Source of the DNA: Chloroflexota bacterium
GTDB taxonomy: Bacteria; Chloroflexota; Dehalococcoidia; Lucifugimonadales; QGNO01
Assembly (NCBI GenBank): GCA_003228195.2
Contig: QGNO01000003.1
Coordinates: forward strand, 62,001 to 126,000
DNA: 64,000 bases
Direction of reading: 5' to 3'
How positions within the stretch are numbered: position 1 is the stretch's first letter; every line of letters begins with the position of its first letter. Position numbers and translations under genes: made by a program. A model generated the notes under the pieces. It did not search any database, was not told the origin of the DNA, and worked only from the letters and a program-made list of their open reading frames with translations. Below, piece after piece: positions 18,530 through 27,994 of the stretch.

Positions 18530-20929
18530 ATGAAAATTCCTTTGCAATGGCTAAAAGAATACGTCGATGTCACCATGACACCCATAGAGCTCGGTCAACG
18601 ATTGACCATGGCTGGCTTAGAAACTAGTGACGTCAGTTTTATAGGGCGAGAATGGGACAACATTTTTGTCGCTCACGTGGATAAAGTACAAGCTCATCCA
18701 AATGCCGATAGGCTCAGATTGGCTACCGTGAACTTAGGTCAAGAAACGATCACTGTAGTGTGTGGTGGACCCAACTTGGCTCAAGGTCAAAAGGTAGCTT
18801 TCGCAAAATTGGGCGCCAAGCTGAAAAACCCAGAATCTGAGAAGGCACAAACTCTAAAGGCGATTAAGATACGCGGTTTTTTGTCAGAAGGAATGGTCTG
18901 CTCAGAACGAGAGTTGGGCCTGGGGGAAGATGCTTCTGGGATTCTTATACTAGATGAAAATGCCCCAACTGGTACCCCGTTGTCTGAATATCTCGGGGAC
19001 ACAATAATAGTAACCGAAGTCACTCCTAATAGACCGGATTGGCTTTCTCTACTAGGCGTCGCGTACGAGGTGGCTGCCATAAATGGCGCTGAGGTAAAAA
19101 TTCCTAGATCTTCGTACAATGAGGAGTCGCCGACAATCAAACAAACCTGCACTCTTCTGAATGAGGCCCCTGATTTAGCTCGACGTTATACCGCGAGTCT
19201 CATTAGCGGGGTGACCATTGGCGCTTCACCTCAATGGATGAAAGATCGGCTCACTAAAGTAGGGCTCCGCCCTATCAACAACATAGTAGATATCACTAAT
19301 TACGTAATGCTCGAGTATGGGCAACCATTACACGCATTTGACTTCGACACTTTAGACAAACGGACTATTTTAGTTCGCCGTGCGAAAAATGGAGAATCAT
19401 TAACAACTATCGATGGAATTCATCGCAAGTTTACTAACGACATGCTGGTAATAGCAGACGGAACCAAACCTGTAGCGGTTGCTGGCGTGATGGGAGGTGC
19501 GGCAACAGAAGTCTCCCAAAGCACCACTAATGTCTTACTTGAATCGGCAAACTTTAAGCCAGAATCCATACGTAGAACATCTGCGTCGCTTGAAATTAAG
19601 ACGGAAGCTTCATACAGATTTGAAAGGAACCTCAACTCAGAATTAGCCTCGGCGGCCTTAAAAAGAGCCACGGCGCTAATACAAAAACTGGCTGGGGGCA
19701 CCGTATCTAAAGGGATATTAGACTCACACCCTGGAAAGTCCGACAAGTCCACCGTCATTTTGGAGATTAACCGTATTAAAAAAGTCTTGGGTGTTGCTCT
19801 ATCAACAAATCAGATCAAAAAGGTACTCACTTCTCTGGGTTTTAACATTACATTGATCGACCAGAATTCAATAAGCGTGCGCATTCCATACTGGCGAAGT
19901 GATATATCAATCGAAGAGGATTTGATTGAAGAACTCGCAAGGACTACTGGGTATGAACGTATCCCAGCGACTTTCTTGGCCACCAGCATACCTCAACACC
20001 AAAAACAGCCCGAAAGAGAATTGAGAGAAAAGGCAAAAGATCTTCTAGTTTCCGCTGGGCTACAAGAAATAATCTCCTATTCAATTACTGCTGAAAGAAA
20101 CCTAGATCTAACCAAAAAAGTCGAACAAACGAAACCTTTGAGATTGCGAAATCCCATGTCTCCAGAACAAGAATTTTTGAGAACTTCCCTTCGAGGCAGC
20201 CTTTTGGCGACACTAGAGATGAATCAGCGGTACGGACAAGACCGAATAGGTATTTTCGAAGTAGGCCGGGTTTATCTGAGGCGGAAAGATGACTTACCAG
20301 AGGAAAGGGATATGGCCGTCGGGGCGCTCTGGGGAGGAAGGGCACCCTTGTCTTGGGTTGGAGAACAAGGCAAGGTGGATTTTTTTGATGCAAAAGGTGT
20401 CGTCGAGTCATTTATGTCTGGCCTAGAACTTGAAGTAGAATACGTGGCAGGCGAAGACCCTAATTTTCACCCAGGGCGAACCGCCTATGTGAAGATTAAT
20501 GAAGTGACAACAGGAGTCATAGGGGAATTACGACCAGATATACAAGAGGAACTAAGTATTCCAGGTGAGCCAGTAGCACTGTTTGAGTTGAATCTTGCAA
20601 CTATTCTCCAACATCTACCTAAAGAAACATCTCGATTCGAATCGATACCCAGGTTTCCAGGATCTTACCGTGACCTATCCTTGCTGGCAGATTTCCACGT
20701 CCCCGCGGCAAGATTGGAGTCTTTGATCAAAGATCATGAATTGGTAAATGATGTGACAATTTTCGACGTTTATGTAGGGAGCGGTGTACCGGAAGGTAAA
20801 CGATCAATAGCATTACGTATCCACTTCAAATCACCACATCGTACGTTAACTTCCAAAGTGATTTCGGATGCTGAAGGAGAAATAATGAATAGACTTGTTA
20901 AAGAAGTAGGAGTAGAGCTGCGTAGTTAG
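18530..20929 (+). CDS. pheT: Phenylalanine-tRNA ligase beta subunit
   Basis: MKIPLQWLKEYVDV, tRNA-binding domain, B3/B4, B5 and FDX-ACB domains. Confidence 0.97.
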   Translation: MKIPLQWLKEYVDVTMTPIELGQRLTMAGLETSDVSFIGREWDNIFVAHVDKVQAHPNADRLRLATVNLGQETITVVCGGPNLAQGQKVAFAKLGAKLKNPESEKAQTLKAIKIRGFLSEGMVCSERELGLGEDASGILILDENAPTGTPLSEYLGDTIIVTEVTPNRPDWLSLLGVAYEVAAINGAEVKIPRSSYNEESPTIKQTCTLLNEAPDLARRYTASLISGVTIGASPQWMKDRLTKVGLRPINNIVDITNYVMLEYGQPLHAFDFDTLDKRTILVRRAKNGESLTTIDGIHRKFTNDMLVIADGTKPVAVAGVMGGAATEVSQSTTNVLLESANFKPESIRRTSASLEIKTEASYRFERNLNSELASAALKRATALIQKLAGGTVSKGILDSHPGKSDKSTVILEINRIKKVLGVALSTNQIKKVLTSLGFNITLIDQNSISVRIPYWRSDISIEEDLIEELARTTGYERIPATFLATSIPQHQKQPERELREKAKDLLVSAGLQEIISYSITAERNLDLTKKVEQTKPLRLRNPMSPEQEFLRTSLRGSLLATLEMNQRYGQDRIGIFEVGRVYLRRKDDLPEERDMAVGALWGGRAPLSWVGEQGKVDFFDAKGVVESFMSGLELEVEYVAGEDPNFHPGRTAYVKINEVTTGVIGELRPDIQEELSIPGEPVALFELNLATILQHLPKETSRFESIPRFPGSYRDLSLLADFHVPAARLESLIKDHELVNDVTIFDVYVGSGVPEGKRSIALRIHFKSPHRTLTSKVISDAEGEIMNRLVKEVGVELRS

Positions 20930-20942
20930 CTCGTTTCACTAT

Positions 20943-21920
20943 ATGACTGACATCCTCATACTTTCAACTGTTATTTTAGCTACCGGCCTTTTGATTATAG
21001 TGCTACTCAGACAAAAATCTAGCGGATTGAACAAAGAATTACAGAATTCGATTGATGAGATCGGGCAAGCCAAAGACATAATATCCGACCATGCCCTACG
21101 TACAATGGAGTCTCTCAACGATCTTGGGGAAAATTTGCACCGGATAGTGCAACAACAGGAACAAACGCAAAAAATTGGTGAGTCACTGAAAGATCTATTA
21201 CAAGGCCCAAAGCTACGCGGAAATTATGGCGAGATGATTTTAGAAGAAATGCTCGACAAAGCACTGCCAAAAAGTATGTGGGGCAGACAACACATACTAT
21301 ACGGCAGGGAAGCGGTGGACTGTGCAATAAAATATCGGGATGTATTAGTACCAATAGACTCGAAATTCCCTCGGGACTCTTATTTGAAATATATCAGTGC
21401 TGAGTCCGAGGAAGAAAAGACAGGATATTGGAAGGAATTTGAACGAGCGGTCAGAACGCAAGTAACTAGTATCCAATCAAAATATGTGAAACCTGAGTAT
21501 GGGACCTCAGACTTTGCACTTATGTTTATACCATCCGAAGCAATATATTATGAAACCATTGCCGATAATAACCGCTCTGCGAACAACTCCTCTCTTCTGG
21601 AATATGCGCAGTCTCGCCACGTGATCCCAGTCAGTCCCAATACCCTGTACGCTTTCCTGCAAGTGATACTGTTAGGTATAAAGAACTTGGAGATGTCAAG
21701 AATTGCTAGGGATCTGCAAAAAAATCTCGCGGCAATTCAAAAACATTTCGACTACTTTAACAATAAATATGTTGAAGTGGGACGTGACCTTGAAAAAGCC
21801 TCGGAAGCGTACCGAATCAGTGAAAACCATCTGCGAAGATACAAAAGCGGGATAGACACTACTTTACAGATCAAAGAAAAAGATGATTCAACGGAGACCA
21901 ATGGCTCATCAACATCATGA
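20943..21920 (+). CDS. rmuC: DNA recombination protein RmuC
   Basis: GNYGEMILEEML, PIDSKFPRDSYLKY, FALMFIPSEAIYYE and VSPNTLYAFLQ motifs. Confidence 0.93.
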   Translation: MTDILILSTVILATGLLIIVLLRQKSSGLNKELQNSIDEIGQAKDIISDHALRTMESLNDLGENLHRIVQQQEQTQKIGESLKDLLQGPKLRGNYGEMILEEMLDKALPKSMWGRQHILYGREAVDCAIKYRDVLVPIDSKFPRDSYLKYISAESEEEKTGYWKEFERAVRTQVTSIQSKYVKPEYGTSDFALMFIPSEAIYYETIADNNRSANNSSLLEYAQSRHVIPVSPNTLYAFLQVILLGIKNLEMSRIARDLQKNLAAIQKHFDYFNNKYVEVGRDLEKASEAYRISENHLRRYKSGIDTTLQIKEKDDSTETNGSSTS

Positions 21921-23196
21921 TGACACATATACAGCTGATATGCTATCTGTCGAAGAGGCTAGAAATGAGGTTCTAGCCTTGGTGAAGGTTCTGAACCATG
22001 AAGACGTCCATCTTATGGAATCGCTTGGTCAGGTCATAGCCGAAGATATCTATGCGGGGCTAGACATACCACCTTTTCAAAACTCCGCTATGGACGGCTA
22101 TGCCGTAAGGCACCAAGACATCAAGGGTGCTTCCCCTAATAACGCAATCACACTCAAGGTAGTAGGAAGTATCGCAGCTGGACAGATAGCCAAAGTGGCT
22201 TTACCAGAGGGTGCCGCTATTAGGATAATGACAGGAGCACCTTTACCGCTAGGAGCAAACACGGTTGTCCCGTTCGAAGAAACCGATGAATTAGTTCGAA
22301 AAAAAAGCGACGAAACAGTAGACGAAGTGTCTGTGTTCCATGAATTTTCTAAAGGAGAATTTGTAAGACCTGCTGCAGAAGATGTTAGAAAAGGCGAATT
22401 GATTCTAAGAAGCGGCACAGTGATAAGAGCTGCCGAGATTGGAGTATTGGCATCTCTGGGCTACGACTCTATAACAGTCACGAGGCGGCCTTTAATCGGG
22501 ATACTGGCGACTGGAAACGAGCTAGCAAAACCAGGCACAAGTTTGATCTATGGAAAAATTTATGACAGTAACACTTATAGCGTAGCAGCCCTTGTGAAAA
22601 GGTACGGTGGAATTCCAAAAATCCTTGGCATCGCCAAGGATAATTTCAAATCTATAGATTCAATGTTATTCAAAGGAATTGCAACTGATTTACTAATTAC
22701 ATCGGCAGGAGTGTCTAAAGGGGACTACGATATTGTGAAAGACGTTTTGACACAACGTGGTAACATCACCTTCTGGTCAGTGAGAATGCGCCCTGCAAAA
22801 CCAATAGCTTTTGGAGAATTAGCCAGTATAGATAACCATAAGATACCACTTATCGGGTTGCCGGGAAATCCCGTGAGTGCAATGATAGCTTTCGAACAAT
22901 TAGCTAGGCCGGCAATATTGAAAATGATGGGAAAGACAAAACTCACCAAACCATACGTTTACGCATTTCTTGAAGACCCAATAATCAACACAGACGGGCG
23001 ACGAGTTTACGCCAGAGCAATTGTAAGTAAGAAAAACGGCAAGTATTATGCCAAACTAACAGGGCCCCAAGGTTCAAACGTACTTACGTCAATGACCAAA
23101 GCCAATGGCCTAGCTATATGCGATGAAACTGTATGTGCAATGAAAATCGGCGACATTGCCAAGATTGAAATGCTTGACTGGGAAGAAGTCGAATAA
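21901..23196 (+). CDS. moeA: Molybdopterin molybdenumtransferase MoeA
   Basis: DIPPFQNSAMDGYAVR, IMTGAPLPLGA and GLPGNPVSAMI motifs. Start uncertain (21883, 21901 or later). Confidence 0.94.
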   Translation: MAHQHHDDTYTADMLSVEEARNEVLALVKVLNHEDVHLMESLGQVIAEDIYAGLDIPPFQNSAMDGYAVRHQDIKGASPNNAITLKVVGSIAAGQIAKVALPEGAAIRIMTGAPLPLGANTVVPFEETDELVRKKSDETVDEVSVFHEFSKGEFVRPAAEDVRKGELILRSGTVIRAAEIGVLASLGYDSITVTRRPLIGILATGNELAKPGTSLIYGKIYDSNTYSVAALVKRYGGIPKILGIAKDNFKSIDSMLFKGIATDLLITSAGVSKGDYDIVKDVLTQRGNITFWSVRMRPAKPIAFGELASIDNHKIPLIGLPGNPVSAMIAFEQLARPAILKMMGKTKLTKPYVYAFLEDPIINTDGRRVYARAIVSKKNGKYYAKLTGPQGSNVLTSMTKANGLAICDETVCAMKIGDIAKIEMLDWEEVE

Positions 23197-23655
23197 ATGA
23201 TGAAGGGAGGAAAGTTGTTAGTTAAAGAAAAAGAGGACCAAGGATCAAGATACATGGAGGCGACTGTTAAAGTTGATGTTGATCATCTCGAAACACTGGG
23301 AAGATCAATCAGTCTGCTACTCCTGCATAGGCGATGTGCTTCATGTTGGCGTGAACTAATTAATGAACCAAACCAAGGCTTAGATATTGATGCGAAAAGC
23401 CACCTCAAGCAGATTACGGGACACTGCTCGAAAGATCCAGGGTTCATTAGTCATGGAATGCCGATGTTGGAAGCTGTGTTTCGAATACTCCTCATCCGCA
23501 AGTATGGGCCCATTTCAATCAACAAACTCGTAGACGCCCTTCAAGAAATGTGGACTGACCCAACCAATCCAAGCCTACCTTCTCCAGAGAAAATATACAG
23601 GATGCTAAAAGGAGACAGATACTACGGCATAGTATTGTCCAATCTATCCAGTTAG
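23197..23655 (+). CDS. Hypothetical protein with Cys/His cluster
   Basis: 152-aa ORF directly after the moeA stop; CASCWREL and HLKQITGHC segments. Start could be 23254. Confidence 0.6.
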   Translation: MMKGGKLLVKEKEDQGSRYMEATVKVDVDHLETLGRSISLLLLHRRCASCWRELINEPNQGLDIDAKSHLKQITGHCSKDPGFISHGMPMLEAVFRILLIRKYGPISINKLVDALQEMWTDPTNPSLPSPEKIYRMLKGDRYYGIVLSNLSS

Positions 23656-23734
23656 GCTCGCAACAAAGCCGGCATCTTCCGAATAGCCACGATAGAGTGG
23701 TCCGTAAGACAGCCAACAGGAATATCAGATTGTG

Positions 23735-24094
23735 CTAGGGAGACACATGCTCTCGGGCAGTGGACACGAGCTCCGAGAAAGCTAGTTCGTCCCTGACCGC
23801 TATGTCAGCCAATATCTTCCGATCTACTTGCACATTGGCTAGTTTCAATCCATGCATGAACACACCGTAAGGCAAACCACCATTACGAGCTGCAGCAGCT
23901 ATCCGCAGTATCCATAGGCGTCTAAAATCGCCCTTACGCTCTCTCCGATGAGCGTAAGTATATGCCATCGCCTTATTCAAGGACTCTTGAGCCCTCCTAA
24001 AAAGCTTATGCCTTCCTCCCTTATGACCTTTAGTAAGTGAGAGCACCTTAGCATGACGGCGATGCCTAGTTACACCTCGTTTAACTCTAGCCAA
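23735..24094 (-). CDS. rplT: 50S ribosomal protein L20
   Basis: MARVKRGVTRHRRHAKVL. Confidence 0.98.
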   Translation of the reverse strand: MARVKRGVTRHRRHAKVLSLTKGHKGGRHKLFRRAQESLNKAMAYTYAHRRERKGDFRRLWILRIAAAARNGGLPYGVFMHGLKLANVQVDRKILADIAVRDELAFSELVSTAREHVSP

Positions 24095-24159
24095 TATATC
24101 TCCTTCGGCACATATTCATGTCGTTTAAATACTCGTACGGGCCGCGGGTAAGCGGTTCC

Positions 24160-24360
24160 CTATTTGGAATAAGGAATCAGACGCCGTAACTTAGGAATAT
24201 CAGCTTTACTAACTAACACCGTGTCATCAAACATACGGCGGGCTCGTTTTGACTTCTTCCTTCTAAGGTGGCTGCTCATACCTTTCATTCGTAAAGCTTT
24301 ACCGCCCCCTGAAAATCGAAATCTGGCTTTGGCACCTTTATGTGTTTTTAGTTTTGGCAT
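24160..24360 (-). CDS. rpmI: 50S ribosomal protein L35
   Basis: MPKLKTHKGAKARFRFSGGGK. Confidence 0.98.
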   Translation of the reverse strand: MPKLKTHKGAKARFRFSGGGKALRMKGMSSHLRRKKSKRARRMFDDTVLVSKADIPKLRRLIPYSK

Positions 24361-24373
24361 TGATACTTTTTTC

Positions 24374-24946
24374 TTAAAGACCTACAAGTTCTGTTTCTTC
24401 CTTATTCTTACTGACCACTTCTTGACTCTTGGTGCCAAGTTTCGACTGAGCTAAAATTATGCTCAACATACGCCCTTCCATAGAGGGGGCCTTTTCAAGC
24501 TTAGACACTTCTTGCAAGGACTCTGCAACCTTTCGTAAAAGCGCCACTCCAAGCTCAGGGTGAGTTATCGAACGACCCCTAAAAAGTACTGTTAATTTAA
24601 CTTTAGCTCCAGTATCCAGCAACTTTCTTACTATGCGTTCCTTAGCTTCCAAATCATGCTGGCCAATATTAGGTCTGAGCCTTACTTCCCTCAACTCAAC
24701 AGACTTCTGGGATTTCTTCGCCTCTTTTTCCTTTTTCGCCTGTTCGTACCTAAACCTGCCGTAATCTAGCAAGCGACAAACTGGAGGGTCGGCTCCCGGA
24801 GCCACTTCAACCAAATCCAATGCCCGCTCCTGTGCTAGCACCAGCGCATCCTGAATTTTCATCACACCCAACTGCTGGCCATCTTCATCAACTAAGCGAA
24901 TCGTGGCGGAACGTATAGCTCGATTAGCCCGGTACTGCCTAGATAT
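24374..24946 (-). CDS. infC: Translation initiation factor IF-3, probable ATA start
   Basis: Extending the ORF upstream gives ISRQYRANRAIRSATIRLVDEDGQQLGVM, the canonical IF-3 N-terminus; in-frame TGA just upstream; AGAGGTGA 6 nt before ATA. Confidence 0.92.
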   Translation of the reverse strand: MSRQYRANRAIRSATIRLVDEDGQQLGVMKIQDALVLAQERALDLVEVAPGADPPVCRLLDYGRFRYEQAKKEKEAKKSQKSVELREVRLRPNIGQHDLEAKERIVRKLLDTGAKVKLTVLFRGRSITHPELGVALLRKVAESLQEVSKLEKAPSMEGRMLSIILAQSKLGTKSQEVVSKNKEETELVGL

Positions 24947-24987
24947 TCTCGGTCACCTCTCTTTTTACCTTCCTTTCAAAGGGGAAT

Positions 24988-25016
24988 AATATATCACAGC
25001 GGCTTCAGGCAGTAAA
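24988..25016 (-). promoter_or_regulatory. Putative infC-rpmI-rplT promoter
   Basis: Minus strand TTTACT (25011-25016), 17-nt spacer, TGA-TATATT extended -10 (24988-24993). Confidence 0.5.
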
Positions 25017-25131
25017 GGTGCAGATTTAGACCATGAAAGCAATCTTTTCCAACTATTTAATTCATCAACATGTTTATATAGCGTACTATACACAATGCCA
25101 ACTGTTGGATCCTAAAAACAAGGCTCAAATA

Positions 25132-25737
25132 ATGTTCAGCAAAACTGAATTGAGTAAAATTACCGACATTATCGACTTGAAGTCGACGAACATTGCCAGT
25201 GTAGTGATCGGAATTGACGGTCTAGCTGGAGCAGGCAAGTCCACATTAGCACAACAAATTGTACATTGGGTCGAGAACGCTACCCACATAGAACTAGATG
25301 ATTTCTATCAGCCCTATCATCTAACAAAAGACTCGCGATTGAGCCCCAAAGAAATGTGTTTCAAGCTATTCGATTGGAAAAGGCTAAGGAATGATTTGCT
25401 TATACCAATCGCTCGAGGCCATGCTGCCGTTTATCAAAGATACGGTTGGATTGAGAATAGGCTTTTAGCTCATGTAGAAATTCCTGTCGCTCCAGTGATA
25501 GTAGTTGAGGGGGTCTTCGGCATGCTGCCATCTCTCAGATCTTTTTATGACTTAAAGATCTACGTAGACACGCCAAAAACCCATAGGTTAAGTCGTCTTA
25601 ACGCCAGAGGCTATTTAAATAGAGAATGGATGGGCCCATGGATGGCCGCAGAAGATTGGTATATTGATCAAATCAAACCCAAAGATCACGTTGATCTAGT
25701 AATTCCGGGGACACCCAATAAGATAGATGCATTTTAG
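25132..25737 (+). CDS. Uridine kinase-like P-loop NTPase
   Basis: IGIDGLAGAGKSTLAQQI Walker A, IELDDFYQPY and VVEGVFGMLP motifs. Track start 25033; M at 25132 likely. Confidence 0.85.
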   Translation: MFSKTELSKITDIIDLKSTNIASVVIGIDGLAGAGKSTLAQQIVHWVENATHIELDDFYQPYHLTKDSRLSPKEMCFKLFDWKRLRNDLLIPIARGHAAVYQRYGWIENRLLAHVEIPVAPVIVVEGVFGMLPSLRSFYDLKIYVDTPKTHRLSRLNARGYLNREWMGPWMAAEDWYIDQIKPKDHVDLVIPGTPNKIDAF

Positions 25738-27488
25738 CTATTATTTGACACAGCTTCCCTAATAATCTCCACCGCTTGGCCCACTGCTAGGGAACCCATA
25801 TCTTCGTTAGACCTGAGTCGGACAGACACTGTTTTATCTTCTTCTTCACGATCTCCGACTATCAACATGTAAGGCACCTTTTGCAGTTGCGCTTCGCGTA
25901 TCTTCGAATTCATACGCTCATTACGATCATTCACTTCCACCCGAAGTCCCCCATCTGACAGCTGCCTCCTGATATGTTCAGCATATTCAGCGTGTCGATC
26001 TGCTATGGGGATTATCACAGCTTGGACAGGAGCCAGCCAAACTGGGAAAGCACCCGCGAAATGCTCAATTAAAATGCCCATGAATCTTTCTAGAGATCCA
26101 ATCATCGCTTTGTGCAAAACAACAGGCCTTTGCCTCAATCCATCGTCACTGACATACTCCAAATCAAACCGTTCTGGCAGTGAGAAATCAAGTTGAATAG
26201 TACCCAGCTGCCATTCCCTAGACAACGCATCCGGGACAAAGAAATCGATTTTGGGTCCGTAAAAAGCACCCTCACCCGTCACAGATTCGAACGGTAAATC
26301 AGCTTCTTCCAAGACTCTTCTTAAAGCTGTTTCGGCCGTGTCCCATATTTCGTCAGATCCAACACGTTTTTCAGGCCTCAAAGATAAAGCGATTCTCACC
26401 TCTTTAAACTTGAATAACGAATATGTCTGCTGATACATGTTAATAAGAGTACGAACTTCCCCCGCAACTTGGTCAGGCGTGCAAAATATATGAGCGTCGT
26501 CTTGGCTAAAAGTACGAACCCTGGTAAGCCCATGCGTTACTCCTGAACGTTCATACCTATGCAATCTGCCAAAGTCGGCGAAGCGAATGGGAAGGTCTCT
26601 ATACGAGCGCAATCTAGAAGAATAGATCAGAGCGTGCGCTGGGCAATTCATTGGCTTCAAGCCATACTCACGATCCTCGTGTCGAATAAAGTACATATTG
26701 TCCTTATAGTTATCGTAGTGACCAGAGCGCTTCCACAGTTCCGTATCAAATATCTGTGGCGTTATAACTTCCTGGTAGCCACTTCTCTGGTAAAGATCCT
26801 GTACGTATCTAACTAGCGACTGATACACAACAGTGCCTTTCGGCAAAAAGAATGGACTAGCTGGAGCGATAGGGTCCATCAAGAACAAGTCAAGTTCTAA
26901 GCCCAGGCGACGATGATCTCGTTTCTGAGCTTCCTCTAATCTAATCAAGTGGGCATCAAGATCATCTTGAGACTCAAATGCTGTGCCATAAATACGTTGA
27001 AGCATCGGCCTAGTCTCATCACCGCGCCAATACGCACCGGCAACTGATAGAAGCTTGAAGGCCACTATCTCTGCGGTTGAATCGGTGTGCCCGCCTCTAC
27101 ACAGGTCCTCAAAAGATCCATGTCTATAAAAAGTTACGGTTTCTGTCTCGGATAATTCGTCAATAATTTCAAGCTTGAAGGGCTGATCCTTCTCTATGTC
27201 CTTGGCTTCCTCCCGAGATACTTCGCGACCACTAAATGCTAGCCCTGCTTCGATACTCGATCGCATGCGCTCTTCGATAACCTGGAGATCCTCTACTGTA
27301 ACGGCGCGAGGCACCAAGAAATCATAGTAGAATCCATCGTCAGTCGGCGGTCCTATTCCAAGCTTGGTCCCAGGGAAAAGTTCGCATACTGCCTCAGCCA
27401 AAACGTGAGCAGTAGAATGACGTAGGCGATACACACTACTATTGTAGGCACTATTCTCTGAGGTAGTTTCTTGGTCGTCTTGTAGCAA
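25734..27488 (-). CDS. thrS: Threonine-tRNA ligase (lacks N-terminal TGS domain)
   Basis: HSTAHVLAEAV editing domain, class II core MNCPAHALIY, anticodon-binding C-terminus; TTG start with AAGGTGA upstream. Confidence 0.96.
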   Translation of the reverse strand: MLQDDQETTSENSAYNSSVYRLRHSTAHVLAEAVCELFPGTKLGIGPPTDDGFYYDFLVPRAVTVEDLQVIEERMRSSIEAGLAFSGREVSREEAKDIEKDQPFKLEIIDELSETETVTFYRHGSFEDLCRGGHTDSTAEIVAFKLLSVAGAYWRGDETRPMLQRIYGTAFESQDDLDAHLIRLEEAQKRDHRRLGLELDLFLMDPIAPASPFFLPKGTVVYQSLVRYVQDLYQRSGYQEVITPQIFDTELWKRSGHYDNYKDNMYFIRHEDREYGLKPMNCPAHALIYSSRLRSYRDLPIRFADFGRLHRYERSGVTHGLTRVRTFSQDDAHIFCTPDQVAGEVRTLINMYQQTYSLFKFKEVRIALSLRPEKRVGSDEIWDTAETALRRVLEEADLPFESVTGEGAFYGPKIDFFVPDALSREWQLGTIQLDFSLPERFDLEYVSDDGLRQRPVVLHKAMIGSLERFMGILIEHFAGAFPVWLAPVQAVIIPIADRHAEYAEHIRRQLSDGGLRVEVNDRNERMNSKIREAQLQKVPYMLIVGDREEEDKTVSVRLRSNEDMGSLAVGQAVEIIREAVSNNS

Positions 27489-27659
27489 TGAGTCACCTTA
27501 TAAAATAGCCAATACACCTATGTGAGGTATGGCAATATCCGACGTGAAATTGATGTAACTATAGGAGATTTCATTTCCCATAATAAAAGATGTCATCTAC
27601 ACATCACATTCGCGTATCATTCTAGGGTTTGCACATAGCATTAACAAGTCCAGATCATC

Positions 27660-27923
27660 CTATCCAGTTTCAAGATGTTCCAGCATCATTTCAACGGAGG
27701 CTTCGATACGAGCCTCAGTGAAATCATTGTAATCACCTTCCGGAATATGGATAGTCTTACAGTCAAAGCAGGCCCTAGGTTGGTCTTCCAAGTGCATTTC
27801 ACCTCCTTCCCCAGCGCACGGACTCGTCCATTCTTCAGTCCCTACTACTCTAAACGGGTGTTCGGCACCTAGCTCCCTGACCAATTCCGATTCAAAAATG
27901 TTTTTTATATCTACGAAGTCCAT
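27660..27923 (-). CDS. Small hypothetical protein with possible metal-binding Cys/His
   Basis: 87 aa; CAGEGGEMHLEDQPRACFDCKTIH. Confidence 0.5.
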   Translation of the reverse strand: MDFVDIKNIFESELVRELGAEHPFRVVGTEEWTSPCAGEGGEMHLEDQPRACFDCKTIHIPEGDYNDFTEARIEASVEMMLEHLETG

Positions 27924-27994
27924 TTCTCTATTTATACAAAGTTCAAGGTGAAGTAAACTATTAGTTTGTTGCTATATCGCAATTATAAACAAAT

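Noticed and set aside
27489-27660. Possible T-box leader before thrS
   Set aside because: No T-box core (TGGNACC) or terminator found in this region on the minus strand.
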